The notes beneath the pieces were generated by a model that saw only the letters and a list, made by a program, of their open reading frames with translations, made no database searches and had not been told where the DNA came from. 64,000 bases of DNA, from the NCBI RefSeq assembly GCF_000788395.1, contig NZ_CP009888.1, positions 1,694,001 to 1,758,000 on the forward strand, written 5' to 3'. This stretch comes from Pseudoalteromonas piratica (GTDB lineage: Bacteria; Pseudomonadota; Gammaproteobacteria; Enterobacterales; Alteromonadaceae). Both the position numbers and the translations under genes were made by a program. Shown here in pieces: positions 26,674 through 37,171 of the stretch (the first letter of the stretch is position 1; each line of letters begins with the position of its first letter).

Positions 26674-28782
26674 ATGGACTTCAAAGCCACAATAAACCAA
26701 CTGAATGCGAATAAATCGGACTACTTAAAAGGTATAGGAACGCCTATTCTTGTGCTCGCAGCACTGGGCATGGTTGTACTACCTATGCCTGCGTTTCTAC
26801 TCGATATTTTATTCTCATTTAATATTGCGCTTTCACTAGTTGTCCTGTTGATAACTTTATACACACTTAAGCCACTCGATTTTGGCATTTTTCCTACAGT
26901 GCTATTAATTGCAACGATTCTCCGCTTAGCTCTGAATGTAGCAAGTACGCGTGTGGTGTTACTTGAGGGGCATGAAGGGGGCGATGCAGCAGGTAAAGTG
27001 ATTGAAGCATTTGGTTCAGTTGTAATTGGCGGTAACTATGCCGTTGGTTTGGTTGTATTTTTAATTCTGATCATTATAAACTTTGTTGTAATTACCAAAG
27101 GTGCTGGTCGTATTTCAGAAGTTTCGGCACGTTTTACGCTCGATGCGATGCCAGGTAAACAAATGGCAATTGATGCAGACTTGAACGCTGGTTTTATAAC
27201 GGCTGAACAAGCCCGTGAACGTCGAACAGAAGTAACCCGTGAGGCTGACTTCTATGGTTCGATGGATGGTGCCAGTAAATTCGTAAAAGGGGATGCTATC
27301 GCGGGCATTATCATTTTAGTGATCAATATTATCGGTGGATTATTTATCGGAATGATCCAACACGATTTACCTTTTAGCCGTGCAATGGAAGTATATACTT
27401 TACTGACAATTGGTGATGGTCTAGTTGCTCAGCTACCTTCGTTATTACTTTCTATCGGCACTGCAATTGTTGTTACACGTCAAAATGAATCACAAAATAT
27501 GGGCGAACAATTTCATACCCAACTTGGAAATGATAAAGCGCTTTATATCGCAGCAGGTATCTTGATTGTGATGGGATTGGTCCCTGGCATGCCAAAAGTC
27601 GCATTTTTAGGTCTCGGCTTGTTAATTGGTGGTGTTGCTTATTGGAACCAACGTATTAAGACCAAAAAGGCAGACGAAGAAGCAGAACAAAAAGCGAAAG
27701 GTAAGTCACCGAGTCAAGAACAAGCACAAATTGAACAAAAAGAATTAGGCTGGGACGATGTACAGCAAGTCGATGTTATTGGCCTAGAGGTAGGTTATCG
27801 CCTAATTCCACTAGTTGACCAAGCGCAAGGCGGTGAACTACTCAGTCGCATTAAAGGTGTACGTAAAAAGCTTTCACAAGAACTTGGTTTCTTGGTGCCG
27901 CCAGTGCATATTCGCGACAACTTAGAGCTTGATCCAAATGAATACCGCATTACCTTGATGGGGGTATCGAGTGGTTACGGTGAGTTAAAGCACAATAATG
28001 AATTAGCAATTAACCCAGGACAAGTTTTTGGTGAGGTGAAAGGGGTTGCGACTAAAGACCCTGCATTTGGTTTAGATGCTGTTTGGATTGCGCCAGAACA
28101 AAAAGATGAAGCACAATCACTTGGCTATACAGTAGTAGATGCTGCCACAGTTGTTGCCACTCACATTTCACAATTACTTCATAATCACGCTGCTCTTTTG
28201 CTTGGTCATGAAGAGGTGCAAAACCTGCTTGATATGTTAGCTAAGTCACACCCACGTTTAATTGAGGGACTTGTGCCAGATATTTTACCGCTCACAACTA
28301 TCGTAAAAGTATTACAAAATTTACTTAACGAAGGGGTGCCAATTCGTGACATGCGTTCAATTGTACAAACCTTGGTTGAATATGGGCCACGTAGCCAAGA
28401 TCCTGATGTATTAACGGCTGCAGTGCGTATTTCACTTCGTCGTTTGATTGTTCAAGATGTGGCTGGTAACACCCCTGAAATTCCTGTCATTACATTGGCG
28501 CCTGAGTTGGAACAGATGTTGCATCAGTCACTTCAAAGTGCAGGTGATGAAGGTGCTGGTATTGAACCAGGGCTTGCAGAAAGACTTCAAAACTCTCTCG
28601 GCGATGCTCATCAAAACCAAGAAATGGCAGGTGAACCTTCAATACTGTTGACATCGGGTATGCTGCGCAGTGTGTTATCACGATTTGTGAAACACAGCTT
28701 ACCAGGGCTGCGTGTGATGTCTTATCAGGAAGTACCTGAAGAAAAACAGATAAAAATTGTTTGCTCGGTTGGTCAACAGTAA
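26674..28782 (+). CDS. flhA: Flagellar export-gate protein FlhA
   Basis: A 702-residue protein: about eight N-terminal membrane helices with the FHIPEP-type loop (PTVLLIATILRLALNVASTR; GKQMAIDADLNAGFIT), then the large cytoplasmic ring domain that docks chaperone-substrate pairs. The ATG at 26674 is chosen; a TTG five codons earlier lacks support. It heads a probable flhA-flhF-flhG-fliA-che unit driven by the sigma-54 promoter upstream. Confidence 0.97.
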   Translation: MDFKATINQLNANKSDYLKGIGTPILVLAALGMVVLPMPAFLLDILFSFNIALSLVVLLITLYTLKPLDFGIFPTVLLIATILRLALNVASTRVVLLEGHEGGDAAGKVIEAFGSVVIGGNYAVGLVVFLILIIINFVVITKGAGRISEVSARFTLDAMPGKQMAIDADLNAGFITAEQARERRTEVTREADFYGSMDGASKFVKGDAIAGIIILVINIIGGLFIGMIQHDLPFSRAMEVYTLLTIGDGLVAQLPSLLLSIGTAIVVTRQNESQNMGEQFHTQLGNDKALYIAAGILIVMGLVPGMPKVAFLGLGLLIGGVAYWNQRIKTKKADEEAEQKAKGKSPSQEQAQIEQKELGWDDVQQVDVIGLEVGYRLIPLVDQAQGGELLSRIKGVRKKLSQELGFLVPPVHIRDNLELDPNEYRITLMGVSSGYGELKHNNELAINPGQVFGEVKGVATKDPAFGLDAVWIAPEQKDEAQSLGYTVVDAATVVATHISQLLHNHAALLLGHEEVQNLLDMLAKSHPRLIEGLVPDILPLTTIVKVLQNLLNEGVPIRDMRSIVQTLVEYGPRSQDPDVLTAAVRISLRRLIVQDVAGNTPEIPVITLAPELEQMLHQSLQSAGDEGAGIEPGLAERLQNSLGDAHQNQEMAGEPSILLTSGMLRSVLSRFVKHSLPGLRVMSYQEVPEEKQIKIVCSVGQQ

Positions 28783-28803
28783 TAAGTCAAGGTGAGGTGT
28801 GAC

Positions 28804-30183
28804 ATGAAAATTAAACGTTTTTTTGCGAAAGATATGCGTAGTGCATTAAATGAAGTTAAACATGAATTAGGTCCAGATGCTGTCATTATGTCAAACAAAC
28901 GTATGGCTGATGGTATTGAAATTGTTGCTGCTGTTGATTATGAAAAGTCGGTTCAAAGTGCGCCAGCAGCTCCACAAGTTCAAGCAGAAAAACCAACGTT
29001 TAATAGCCAATTTGTTAAACCAAAGCCACAAACAGCAAAGCCTGAAAAGCAAGCCGCAGTGGCTGATAGTTTATCTGCTTTGTTAGAACGCCAAGCGAAA
29101 AAGACACCGCAATTTGACAAACCATCTGCACCTCAACAATCGCAAAATTGGTTTGATGAAGATAAGTATCAAGCACCAAAAGACGACAGTTTTAATTCGT
29201 TTAATCAAAGCAAACAGGCGTCAAGCTTTGACTCAGAACCTCAGCCGTCACATGAAATGCAAGCAATGCGTGATGAAATGGCATCTATTAGACAGTTATT
29301 AGAGCATCAACTTTCTGGTTTAATGAATGAGGATATGGCACGCCGTGATCCAACCCGAGCTCTGTTATTAGATCGTTTAAAAGGTATGGGAATTAGTGAA
29401 GCTGTAGCAGACCAGTTAGCCTGTTTCATTCCTGATGACGTTGCTCCACGTCAAGCGTGGCAAGAGACCTTGAACATGCTGAGTAAGCAATTGTACACCG
29501 CAAACAACGAAATTTTGCGCCGTGGCGGTGTATATGCACTGGTTGGCCCTACAGGTGTAGGCAAAACAACAACAGTTGCCAAGCTTGCTGCGCTTGGTGC
29601 ACAAAAGTTTGGTGCCAACAATATTGCACTAATTACTACAGATACCTATCGTATTGGCGCATATGAACAATTATCAACATATGGACGTATTATTGGTTGC
29701 CCTGTTAAGCAAGTTAAAAATGCAGAAGAACTTACTGAAATTCTTTATCATTTAAGAAATAAACGTCTAGTATTAATTGATACAGCAGGAATGAGCCAAC
29801 GAGACTTGCGTTTGACTGAGCAACTGAATACATTAATGCGAAATAGCCGAGTAGATATTCGTAGTTACCTTGTTTTAAGTGCAACAGCACAATTAGAGGT
29901 ACAACAAGAAGCCATTAAGCAGTTTAAACAGGTACAGCTAAGTGGTTGTATCTTCACAAAACTTGATGAATGTCTAAGTTTAGGCGAAATTATCAGTGTA
30001 GCCATTCAAAATCGACTGCCAATAGGCTATCTTACCAATGGGCAGCGCGTACCAGAGGACATTCGTGTAGCAAATGCGGAAAAATTGGTCAGCAAAGCAC
30101 AGCAGTTGTATGCAAAACGAACAAACGCGCAAGCAAGACGTGCATCAAGCATGGCGCATCAAGCAGTAGGAATGTATGATTAA
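28804..30183 (+). CDS. flhF: Flagellar placement GTPase FlhF
   Basis: A 459-residue SRP-type GTPase. The N-terminal part has the family start MKIKRFFAKDMRSALNEVK, then a Gln/Pro/Ser-rich linker, an N domain, and the G domain with GPTGVGKTTT and DTAGMSQRD. FlhF recruits the first flagellar parts to the cell pole, implying polar flagella. The ATG at 28804 has AGGTGAGG ahead. The 3' end overlaps flhG by 8 nt. Confidence 0.96.
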   Translation: MKIKRFFAKDMRSALNEVKHELGPDAVIMSNKRMADGIEIVAAVDYEKSVQSAPAAPQVQAEKPTFNSQFVKPKPQTAKPEKQAAVADSLSALLERQAKKTPQFDKPSAPQQSQNWFDEDKYQAPKDDSFNSFNQSKQASSFDSEPQPSHEMQAMRDEMASIRQLLEHQLSGLMNEDMARRDPTRALLLDRLKGMGISEAVADQLACFIPDDVAPRQAWQETLNMLSKQLYTANNEILRRGGVYALVGPTGVGKTTTVAKLAALGAQKFGANNIALITTDTYRIGAYEQLSTYGRIIGCPVKQVKNAEELTEILYHLRNKRLVLIDTAGMSQRDLRLTEQLNTLMRNSRVDIRSYLVLSATAQLEVQQEAIKQFKQVQLSGCIFTKLDECLSLGEIISVAIQNRLPIGYLTNGQRVPEDIRVANAEKLVSKAQQLYAKRTNAQARRASSMAHQAVGMYD

Positions 30184-31033
30184 CCCAGAATTAGATCAAG
30201 CTAGTGGCCTGCGGAAAATGAAAAACAATAACAAGGCTGTAAAAGTAATTGCGGTAACTGGAGGTAAAGGGGGAGTTGGTAAAACCAATGTTTCTCTTAA
30301 TATGGCAATCGCCATGGCCCAACAAGGCCAAAAAGTACTTGTACTCGATGCCGATTTAGGTTTGGCAAATTGTGATGTTATGCTTGGTTTACGTGTTGAG
30401 CGTAACCTGTCTCATGTTTTATCTGGTGAATGTGATTTAGAAGATATTCTGGTGGAAGGTCCGTATGGTGTAAAAATTGTGCCTGCGACTTCAGGCTCTC
30501 AGAATATGGTTGAACTAACGCCTTCAGAGCACGCTGGACTTATTCGTGCTTTTGGTGAACTTGATTCTCACTATGACGTGCTGGTAGTTGATACTGCAGC
30601 AGGTATTTCTGATATGGTATTGAGCTTTTCTCGTGCTTCTCAAGATGTGCTTGTTGTTGTATGCGACGAACCAACATCAATTACTGATGCATATGCTCTG
30701 ATAAAGGTGCTTAGTCGAGAGCACGGTGTATACAAATTTAAAATTGTTGCCAACATGGTACGAAGCCTAAAAGAAGGGCAAGAACTTTTTGCTAAATTGT
30801 CGAAAGTAACCGATCGTTTCCTAGATGTCTCATTAGAGTTAGTGGCAACCGTGCCATTTGACGAAAATATTCGAAAAGCCATTCGTAAACAAAAAACTAT
30901 TGTAGATGTTTTTCCTAAATCTCCAGCAGCAATTGCTTTTAAGGCGTTAGCCTCTAAAGCTGCGACTTGGCCGATCCCAAATCAGCCTTCAGGACATCTT
31001 GAGTTTTTTATCGAGAAACTGGTTAGTAACTAG
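30176..31033 (+). CDS. flhG: Flagellar number regulator FlhG (FleN)
   Basis: A 285-residue MinD/ParA-type ATPase with deviant Walker A GGKGGVGKTN, VLDADLGLANCDVM and VVDTAAGISDMV. A short basic N-terminus precedes the Walker A. It holds flagellar number down by opposing FlhF and the master regulator FlrA/FleQ. It starts inside flhF. Confidence 0.96.
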   Translation: MINPELDQASGLRKMKNNNKAVKVIAVTGGKGGVGKTNVSLNMAIAMAQQGQKVLVLDADLGLANCDVMLGLRVERNLSHVLSGECDLEDILVEGPYGVKIVPATSGSQNMVELTPSEHAGLIRAFGELDSHYDVLVVDTAAGISDMVLSFSRASQDVLVVVCDEPTSITDAYALIKVLSREHGVYKFKIVANMVRSLKEGQELFAKLSKVTDRFLDVSLELVATVPFDENIRKAIRKQKTIVDVFPKSPAAIAFKALASKAATWPIPNQPSGHLEFFIEKLVSN

Positions 31034-31041
31034 GAATGCCT

Positions 31042-31758
31042 ATGAAACGAACCACTGCTTATGCTAACCAAAATCAATTATCACATCTTGTTGAACAGCA
31101 TACGCCGTTGGTTAAACGCATTGCCTATCATATACTTGCACGATTACCGTCAAGTGTTATTGTTGAGGACCTGATTCAAGCTGGCATGATAGGATTGATT
31201 GAGGCTGCGAAAAACTTCGATGGTTCTAAAGGGGCTAGTTTTGAAACCTATGCAGGTATTCGTATTCGTGGTGCAATCATCGATGAAACCCGCAAGGGGG
31301 ACTGGGTGCCACGCTCAGTGCATAAAAATGCACGCGAGGTTGCTGCTGCCATTAGTTCCTTAGAAGCAGAGCTTGGTCGAGAGCCTAAAGATAGTGAAGT
31401 TGCTGAAAAACTTGATATTACGATAGATGAGTACCATCATATTCTTAGGGATATAAGTAATGGCAAAATTATCGGCATTGAAGATCTCGGCGTTGATGAA
31501 GATGTAATCGATGCAGGCCTTGGTAATAATGAGCAAAACCCATTAGCAGATATTCAACAAGATAAATTTAATAAAGCATTGGTAACGGCAATTCAAACTT
31601 TGCCAGAAAGAGAAGCATTAGTGCTTTCGCTTTACTACAATGATGAAATGAATTTGAAAGAAATCGGTTTAATCCTTGAAGTTAGTGAATCTAGGGTTAG
31701 CCAAATACATAGTCAGGCCATGGTGCGCCTTAAAGCAAAAGTCCATGACTGGATATAG
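31042..31758 (+). CDS. fliA: Flagellar sigma factor FliA (sigma-28)
   Basis: A protein of about 238 residues with sigma regions 2 (EDLIQAGMIGLIEAAKNFD), 3 and 4 (NDEMNLKEIGLILEVSESRVSQIHSQ). It directs late flagellar genes such as flagellin and motor genes. An ATG at 31036 abuts the AGGA site, so the ATG at 31042, with proper spacing, is preferred. Confidence 0.96.
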   Translation: MKRTTAYANQNQLSHLVEQHTPLVKRIAYHILARLPSSVIVEDLIQAGMIGLIEAAKNFDGSKGASFETYAGIRIRGAIIDETRKGDWVPRSVHKNAREVAAAISSLEAELGREPKDSEVAEKLDITIDEYHHILRDISNGKIIGIEDLGVDEDVIDAGLGNNEQNPLADIQQDKFNKALVTAIQTLPEREALVLSLYYNDEMNLKEIGLILEVSESRVSQIHSQAMVRLKAKVHDWI

Positions 31759-31807
31759 AATAAAGTAGTAAGTAAACAATTAGGTGCATACCTCACTGGA
31801 GGATATT

Positions 31808-32191
31808 TTGGATAAAAACATGAAAATTCTTGTGGTTGATGACTTTTCAACAATGAGAAGAATCATTAAAAACCTGTTAAGAGATCTTGGTTTCACAAAT
31901 GTACAAGAAGCAGATGATGGAAGTACCGCGCTGCCAATGTTACAAAATCAAGAATTTGACTTTGTAGTAACGGATTGGAACATGCCTGGTATGCAAGGTA
32001 TTGACTTGCTGCGCGCTATTCGCGCAGATGACAGCCTTAAACACATTCCTGTGCTAATGGTGACAGCAGAAGCTAAGAAAGAACAAATTATTGCTGCCGC
32101 ACAAGCTGGTGTTAACGGATACATTGTTAAGCCATTCACTGCAGCAACGCTGAAAACAAAACTTGATAAAGTTTTTGAGCGTTTAGGCTAA
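31808..32191 (+). CDS. cheY: Chemotaxis response regulator CheY
   Basis: A 127-residue receiver domain. Acidic pocket is DD at 11-12, phospho-acceptor Asp56 (TDWNMPG), signalling Thr in VTAEA and Lys in VKPFT. The start is read as TTG at 31808, giving [18 protein letters not shown], with a strong GGAGG 5 nt upstream; an earlier ATG at 31784 would put this ribosome site inside the gene. CheY-P binds FliM to change rotation. Confidence 0.95.
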   Translation: MDKNMKILVVDDFSTMRRIIKNLLRDLGFTNVQEADDGSTALPMLQNQEFDFVVTDWNMPGMQGIDLLRAIRADDSLKHIPVLMVTAEAKKEQIIAAAQAGVNGYIVKPFTAATLKTKLDKVFERLG

Positions 32192-32208
32192 TTGGGAAGG
32201 AGAGGTTT

Positions 32209-32982
32209 ATGTCAGCAGGTGCTGCGCCTCCAATTACCTTAGAACAGGCTAAACAGCTTGTTGCGTTTCTTGAAAATGGTGAACAACAACAAGCGCAAGA
32301 GCTGTTACAGCAAGTCACGGCAATTGAGCAAGATGAATTGTTTGGCGAGGTTGGTAAATTAACACGCCAACTTCATGATTCATTAAAAAACTTTCAGCTA
32401 GATACCACGTTATCTGCGTTAACAACAGAGTCCATACCGGATGCTAAAGAACGCTTAAACTACGTTATGGAAATGACAGAGCAAGCAGCAAATACCACAA
32501 TGGATGCGGTTGAAGCTTCTCTGCCTATTGCCGATAAACTACAAACAGGTCTCAATGATATTAAACCTAAATGGGATAAATTAATGTCTCGGGACCTAAA
32601 AGTAGGCGAGTTTAAAGTGCTTTGTCATGAGTTGAATGGTTTTATGGAAGAAGCTAAAACAAACTCTGACGAATTGAATAGTTTAATGACAGAAGTATTG
32701 ATGGCTCAGGGCTATCAAGATCTTACAGGTCAAGTTATTCGCCGCGTAATCGAGCTAGTACGCGAGGTCGAAGAGAGTTTGATTCATATGTTAACGGTGT
32801 TTGGTACACCTGTTGAACATACAGGATCGCCTGAGACGACACTAGAACAAGAACAACAAATGGTTGCTGATGGTGAATTAGACCAAGTAGCTGAAGGCCC
32901 AATTATAAATGCTGAAACCCGTGAAGATGTGGTTTCAGGTCAAGATGAAGTAGACGATCTATTATCTAGTTTGGGCTTCTAA
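32209..32982 (+). CDS. cheZ: Chemotaxis phosphatase CheZ
   Basis: A 257-residue helical protein. The catalytic segment is MTEVLMAQGYQDLTGQVIRRV (about residues 160-180), with the key Gln in QDLTGQ; the C-terminal CheY-binding tail is VDDLLSSLGF. It removes phosphate from CheY-P. A GGAAGGAGAGG site precedes the ATG. Confidence 0.95.
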   Translation: MSAGAAPPITLEQAKQLVAFLENGEQQQAQELLQQVTAIEQDELFGEVGKLTRQLHDSLKNFQLDTTLSALTTESIPDAKERLNYVMEMTEQAANTTMDAVEASLPIADKLQTGLNDIKPKWDKLMSRDLKVGEFKVLCHELNGFMEEAKTNSDELNSLMTEVLMAQGYQDLTGQVIRRVIELVREVEESLIHMLTVFGTPVEHTGSPETTLEQEQQMVADGELDQVAEGPIINAETREDVVSGQDEVDDLLSSLGF

Positions 32983-32996
32983 TCGGAGAATTATGC

Positions 32997-35240
32997 ATGA
33001 GCTTTGATGTCGATGAAGATATTTTACAAGACTTTTTAGTCGAAGCCGGTGAAATCTTAGAATTGCTCTCAGAACAGTTAGTTGAATTGGAAAATAACCC
33101 AGAAGATGCTGACTTATTGAATGCGATATTTAGGGGCTTTCATACCGTTAAAGGGGGAGCGGGTTTCCTTTCAATGACGGAATTGGTAGATGCCTGTCAC
33201 GGTGCGGAAAATATTTTCGATGTCCTTCGCCAAGGCCAACGCAGAGTTACCCCAGAATTGATGGATGTCATCTTACAAGCACTTGATACCATTAATGAGA
33301 TGTTTGCTCACATTCAAAATAGAGCGCAACCTGACCCAGCTGATCCTCAATTACTTGCAGAGTTACACCGCTTAAGTCAGCCAGAAAGTGCAGATGAAGC
33401 CCAAGCAACTGTTGCTGAAGAACCTGCAGAAGTTGAACCAGCGCAACCTGAAGCTGTTGAAGCCGATCCGTTTGATGATATTTTATTTGATGCAGATGAA
33501 ACTGCTTCTTCAGATGAATCTGGCAGTGTTGACGATATTACCGAAGAAGAGTTTGAAAGTTTACTTGACGAACTTCATGGTTCAGGAAATGGTCCAGTAG
33601 CACAGCCAAGCGGAGAATCGACTAGCGCTGATTCTGATGAAATCACTGATGATGAATTCGAAAGTTTGCTGGATGAGCTTCATGGCGCAGGTTCGTTTGG
33701 TGCGTCAGCTGAGGCTGCTTCACCAAGTTCGGAAAGCAATGCGCCAGCACCTGCTTCTGCTCCAGTTAGTTCCGGTGATGATGAAGATATTACTGAAGAC
33801 GAATTTGAAGCATTGTTGGATGAACTTCATGGTAAGGGGAGTGCACCAAAAGCGAGCGAGAATTCGTTTAATACTGAATCAGTCGCACAACCGGCGGCAA
33901 AACCAGCCCCAGCACCGCCACCGAAGTCTGAGCCGGTTAAACCTCCTGCTGCTGCCAAACCTGCGGCACCGAGTAAACCTGCTGCGCCAGCTAAGCCTGC
34001 AGCAAGTGCACCAGCACCAGCTGCGAATAAAGCGCCTGCCAAACCAGCAGCGCCGCCTGCTGAAACCACTGTACGAGTCGATACCAAACGTCTTGACCAA
34101 ATTATGAACATGGTCGGTGAGCTGGTACTAGTTCGTAATCGCCTAGTTAGCTTAGGTGCAAATGTTAGCAACGAAAGCATGGGCAAAGCGATTTCTAACC
34201 TGGATGTGGTTACTGCAGATTTACAAGGCGCAGTAATGAAAACGCGCATGCAACCAATCAAAAAGGTATTTGGTCGTTTTCCTCGCGTTGTTCGTGACTT
34301 AGCTCGAAGCTTGAAAAAAGAAATCAATTTACAATTAGTTGGTGAAGAGACTGACCTTGATAAAAACTTAGTGGAAGCACTTGCAGATCCACTTGTTCAC
34401 TTAGTTCGTAATTCAGTAGACCACGGCATTGAAATGCCAGATGACCGTGAAGCTGCAGGAAAACCGCGAACAGGTACAGTGACTCTCTCCGCATCACAAG
34501 AAGGCGACCATATTCTACTTACCATCGAAGATGATGGTGCAGGTATGGATGCAGAGAAATTAAAAAATATAGCAATTAGCAAAGGTGTTATCGATGCTGA
34601 CCAAGCGGCCAGATTATCGAACACAGAAGCTTATAACTTAATTTTTGCCCCAGGTTTCTCAACAAAAGAAGAAATTTCAGATATTTCAGGACGTGGTGTG
34701 GGGATGGATGTTGTTAAAACAAAAATCACCCAATTAAACGGTACTGTTAATATAGAATCTGAAAAAGGTAAGGGTACAGTACTGGAAATTAAGGTACCGC
34801 TTACTCTTGCAATTCTACCGACCTTAATGGTTGTTGTTGGCCAGCAAACATTCGCATTACCACTTGCCGGTGTCAGTGAAATTTTCCACCTTGATTTAAC
34901 CAAAACGAATTTAGTAGATGGCCAGTTAACAATTATTGTTCGTGATAAAGCGATTCCGCTTTTCTATCTCGAAAAATGGTTGCTTCGTAACCCTAGAACG
35001 GAACAAAAACGTTCTCAAGGACACGTTGTTATTGTTCAACTAGGCACACAGCAAATGGGCTTTGTGGTTGATTCATTAATTGGTCAAGAAGAAGTGGTAA
35101 TTAAACCTTTAGATGCACTATTACAGGGAACTCCAGGCATGGCCGGTGCAACGATTACATCAGATGGCGGGATAGCGCTGATTTTAGATGTACCGAGTAT
35201 GTTAAAGCACTATGCCGGTCAAGGTCGCAATAAAAAGTAA
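32997..35240 (+). CDS. cheA: Chemotaxis histidine kinase CheA
   Basis: A 747-residue kinase. The P1 domain has phospho-accepting His49 ([10 protein letters not shown]). A long acidic and then Ala/Pro-rich region (about 125-360) holds three copies of ITxxEFExLLDELHG. P3 dimerisation, P4 kinase ([25 protein letters not shown]) and the P5 CheW-like domain follow. No typical globular P2 CheY-docking domain is obvious; the repeated motifs may stand in for it or act as polar-localisation docking sites. Confidence 0.96.
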   Translation: MSFDVDEDILQDFLVEAGEILELLSEQLVELENNPEDADLLNAIFRGFHTVKGGAGFLSMTELVDACHGAENIFDVLRQGQRRVTPELMDVILQALDTINEMFAHIQNRAQPDPADPQLLAELHRLSQPESADEAQATVAEEPAEVEPAQPEAVEADPFDDILFDADETASSDESGSVDDITEEEFESLLDELHGSGNGPVAQPSGESTSADSDEITDDEFESLLDELHGAGSFGASAEAASPSSESNAPAPASAPVSSGDDEDITEDEFEALLDELHGKGSAPKASENSFNTESVAQPAAKPAPAPPPKSEPVKPPAAAKPAAPSKPAAPAKPAASAPAPAANKAPAKPAAPPAETTVRVDTKRLDQIMNMVGELVLVRNRLVSLGANVSNESMGKAISNLDVVTADLQGAVMKTRMQPIKKVFGRFPRVVRDLARSLKKEINLQLVGEETDLDKNLVEALADPLVHLVRNSVDHGIEMPDDREAAGKPRTGTVTLSASQEGDHILLTIEDDGAGMDAEKLKNIAISKGVIDADQAARLSNTEAYNLIFAPGFSTKEEISDISGRGVGMDVVKTKITQLNGTVNIESEKGKGTVLEIKVPLTLAILPTLMVVVGQQTFALPLAGVSEIFHLDLTKTNLVDGQLTIIVRDKAIPLFYLEKWLLRNPRTEQKRSQGHVVIVQLGTQQMGFVVDSLIGQEEVVIKPLDALLQGTPGMAGATITSDGGIALILDVPSMLKHYAGQGRNKK
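33531..33833 (+). repeat. Three ITxxEFExLLDELHG motif copies in the CheA linker
   Basis: Residues 179-195, 214-230 and 262-279 of CheA read [34 protein letters not shown] and [18 protein letters not shown]. They are spaced 35 and about 49 residues apart in disordered acidic/Ser/Ala-rich sequence. Each is predicted to be a short amphipathic helix, a common design for docking sites. Confidence 0.85.
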
Positions 35241-35251
35241 GAGAGCATTTA

Positions 35252-36406
35252 ATGACAATTAGGGTATTAGTTGTAGATGATTCAAGTTTCTTTCGCCGCA
35301 GAGTGAGTGAAATCTTGAATCAAGATCCCAATATTGAAGTAATTGGCACTGCTAACAATGGTAAAGAAGCGGTGGAAAAAGCTGCTGAATTAAGACCATC
35401 AGTGATTACTATGGATATTGAAATGCCGGTGTTGGATGGCATTAGTGCGGTCAAACAAATTATGCAGCAAACACCAACACCCATTCTAATGTTTTCTTCA
35501 TTAACTCATGATGGTGCAAGCGCAACTTTAGATGCGCTTGATGCGGGTGCGTTAGATTTTCTTCCGAAAAAATTTGAGGATATTGCACGTGACAAAGAAG
35601 AAGCGACCAAGGTATTACAACAAAAAGTACGTGAAATTGGTCGTCGTCGCGTAAGTGGCTTTCGTCCTTCGAGAGTCGCTGCGACACCTTCTACTGCGTC
35701 CCGAATTGCTTCTGAAAGAACGACAACGTCATCACTTCGCCAACCCGACCGTTCATTTTCGCAACGTGCGCCAGTTACCGATACGAGAAATACGGGTACA
35801 TCAGAAAGACCTAAGGCTTCAGGTAAACAATATAAGTTGATGGCAATTGGCACATCGACAGGCGGGCCTGTAGCATTGCAAAAAGTATTGACGCAGTTAC
35901 CTGCCAATTTCCCCCACCCAATTCTGCTCATTCAACATATGCCAGGAGCTTTTACACCGGCATTTGCTCAACGTTTGGATACCTTATGTAAAATTAAGGT
36001 AAAAGAGGCTGAAAATGGGGATTTATTGAAACCTGGGGTTGCGTATTTAGCGCCTGGTGGCAAGCAAATGTTAGTTGAAGGACGAAGTGGTAGCCAGAAA
36101 CTAAAGATTTATGAAGATGACAGTCCAAGAGTGACATACAAGCCAAGTGTTGATATTACGTTTGCCAGTGCTGCTAAGAGTTATGGCGATGCTGTTCTTG
36201 CAATTGTTTTGACAGGAATGGGAGCTGATGGTCGAGATGGTGCGCGTTTATTAAAACAAGCAGGTTCTAAAATTTGGGCTCAAGATGAGGCTTCTTGTGT
36301 CGTTTATGGCATGCCTCAAGCTGTTGCAAGTGCAGGCTTAAGCGAGAAAAGTATTGCTTTAGCGGATGTTGCAAAACACATCAATACGGAAATAGGTTGT
36401 GGATAA
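35252..36406 (+). CDS. cheB: Chemotaxis methylesterase CheB
   Basis: A 384-residue protein. The receiver domain has Asp55 (TMDIEMPV); a variable Ser/Arg/Thr-rich linker (about 130-190) follows. The methylesterase domain has GTSTGGP (catalytic Ser), LIQHMPGAF (His) and [12 protein letters not shown] (Asp). It demethylates chemoreceptors when phosphorylated by CheA. The end overlaps motC by 8 nt. No cheR is in the window. Confidence 0.97.
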   Translation: MTIRVLVVDDSSFFRRRVSEILNQDPNIEVIGTANNGKEAVEKAAELRPSVITMDIEMPVLDGISAVKQIMQQTPTPILMFSSLTHDGASATLDALDAGALDFLPKKFEDIARDKEEATKVLQQKVREIGRRRVSGFRPSRVAATPSTASRIASERTTTSSLRQPDRSFSQRAPVTDTRNTGTSERPKASGKQYKLMAIGTSTGGPVALQKVLTQLPANFPHPILLIQHMPGAFTPAFAQRLDTLCKIKVKEAENGDLLKPGVAYLAPGGKQMLVEGRSGSQKLKIYEDDSPRVTYKPSVDITFASAAKSYGDAVLAIVLTGMGADGRDGARLLKQAGSKIWAQDEASCVVYGMPQAVASAGLSEKSIALADVAKHINTEIGCG

Positions 36407-37166
36407 ATTAGCCATTTTTGGTGTTATTTTAGCGTTTGTTGCGATTGGATTAGGGTACACACTGGAAGGTGGTGTACTCGCAAACTTATTTGATTTATCG
36501 GCTTTTATAATTGTTTTTGGTGGTACACTCGGGGCGGTGATGCTGCAAGCAACCAAGTATCAATTTATCACTGCGTTGAAAATGTTACCTTGGGTAGTAA
36601 AACCACCAAAACACGACTTTTCGCAAGGCATTGAACTAGTTAAGAATTGGGCTGCAAAAGTACGTCACGATGGTTATTTATCATTAGAAAACTTGGCGAT
36701 AGATGAAAAAGATTATTTTGTCTCCAAAGGCTTAAATTTATTGGTGGATGGCAGTGAAGAGCAGCAATTTTTTGACACAATGGAAAATGAAATACTTCAA
36801 AGACGTCATGCACTGAATGAATCAAGTCAAGTTTTTCATGCAATGGGCGGATACAGTCCTACGCTTGGAATTTTAGGTGCGGTCTTGGGTCTAATCCAAG
36901 CGATGAATTTTATCCAACAACCGGATATGCTAGGTGCGGGTATTGCTACTGCATTCGTCGCGACAATTTACGGCGTTGGGTTTGCCAACCTTATTTACAT
37001 TCCTATCGCTAATAAACTTGCAAATTTAATTGATGAACATTGCCGCTATCACCAAATGTTGGCTGAAGGCATGTTTTGTATTTTACAAGGCGATTCGCCC
37101 AATGTGATCGATCAGAAATTATCGGCATACTTAACTGAAAAGAACAATAACTCACTGTTTCGGTAA
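36399..37166 (+). CDS. motC: Flagellar stator protein MotC (MotA/PomA family)
   Basis: A 255-residue protein with four membrane helices. Family motifs are [10 protein letters not shown], the cytoplasmic loop, [19 protein letters not shown] and [17 protein letters not shown]. With MotD it forms an ion-driven stator. GTG start inside cheB. Position after cheB matches motCD of pseudomonads rather than the separate pomAB locus. Confidence 0.93.
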   Translation: MDKLAIFGVILAFVAIGLGYTLEGGVLANLFDLSAFIIVFGGTLGAVMLQATKYQFITALKMLPWVVKPPKHDFSQGIELVKNWAAKVRHDGYLSLENLAIDEKDYFVSKGLNLLVDGSEEQQFFDTMENEILQRRHALNESSQVFHAMGGYSPTLGILGAVLGLIQAMNFIQQPDMLGAGIATAFVATIYGVGFANLIYIPIANKLANLIDEHCRYHQMLAEGMFCILQGDSPNVIDQKLSAYLTEKNNNSLFR

Positions 37167-37171
37167 TTTGA

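Noticed and set aside
33827..34327. Long antisense frame (166 residues) opposite the CheA linker
   Set aside because: It mirrors the Ala/Pro-rich linker codons (GCT/GCA/CCA) and has a biased Ala/Gly/Leu composition; no ribosome site or family features.
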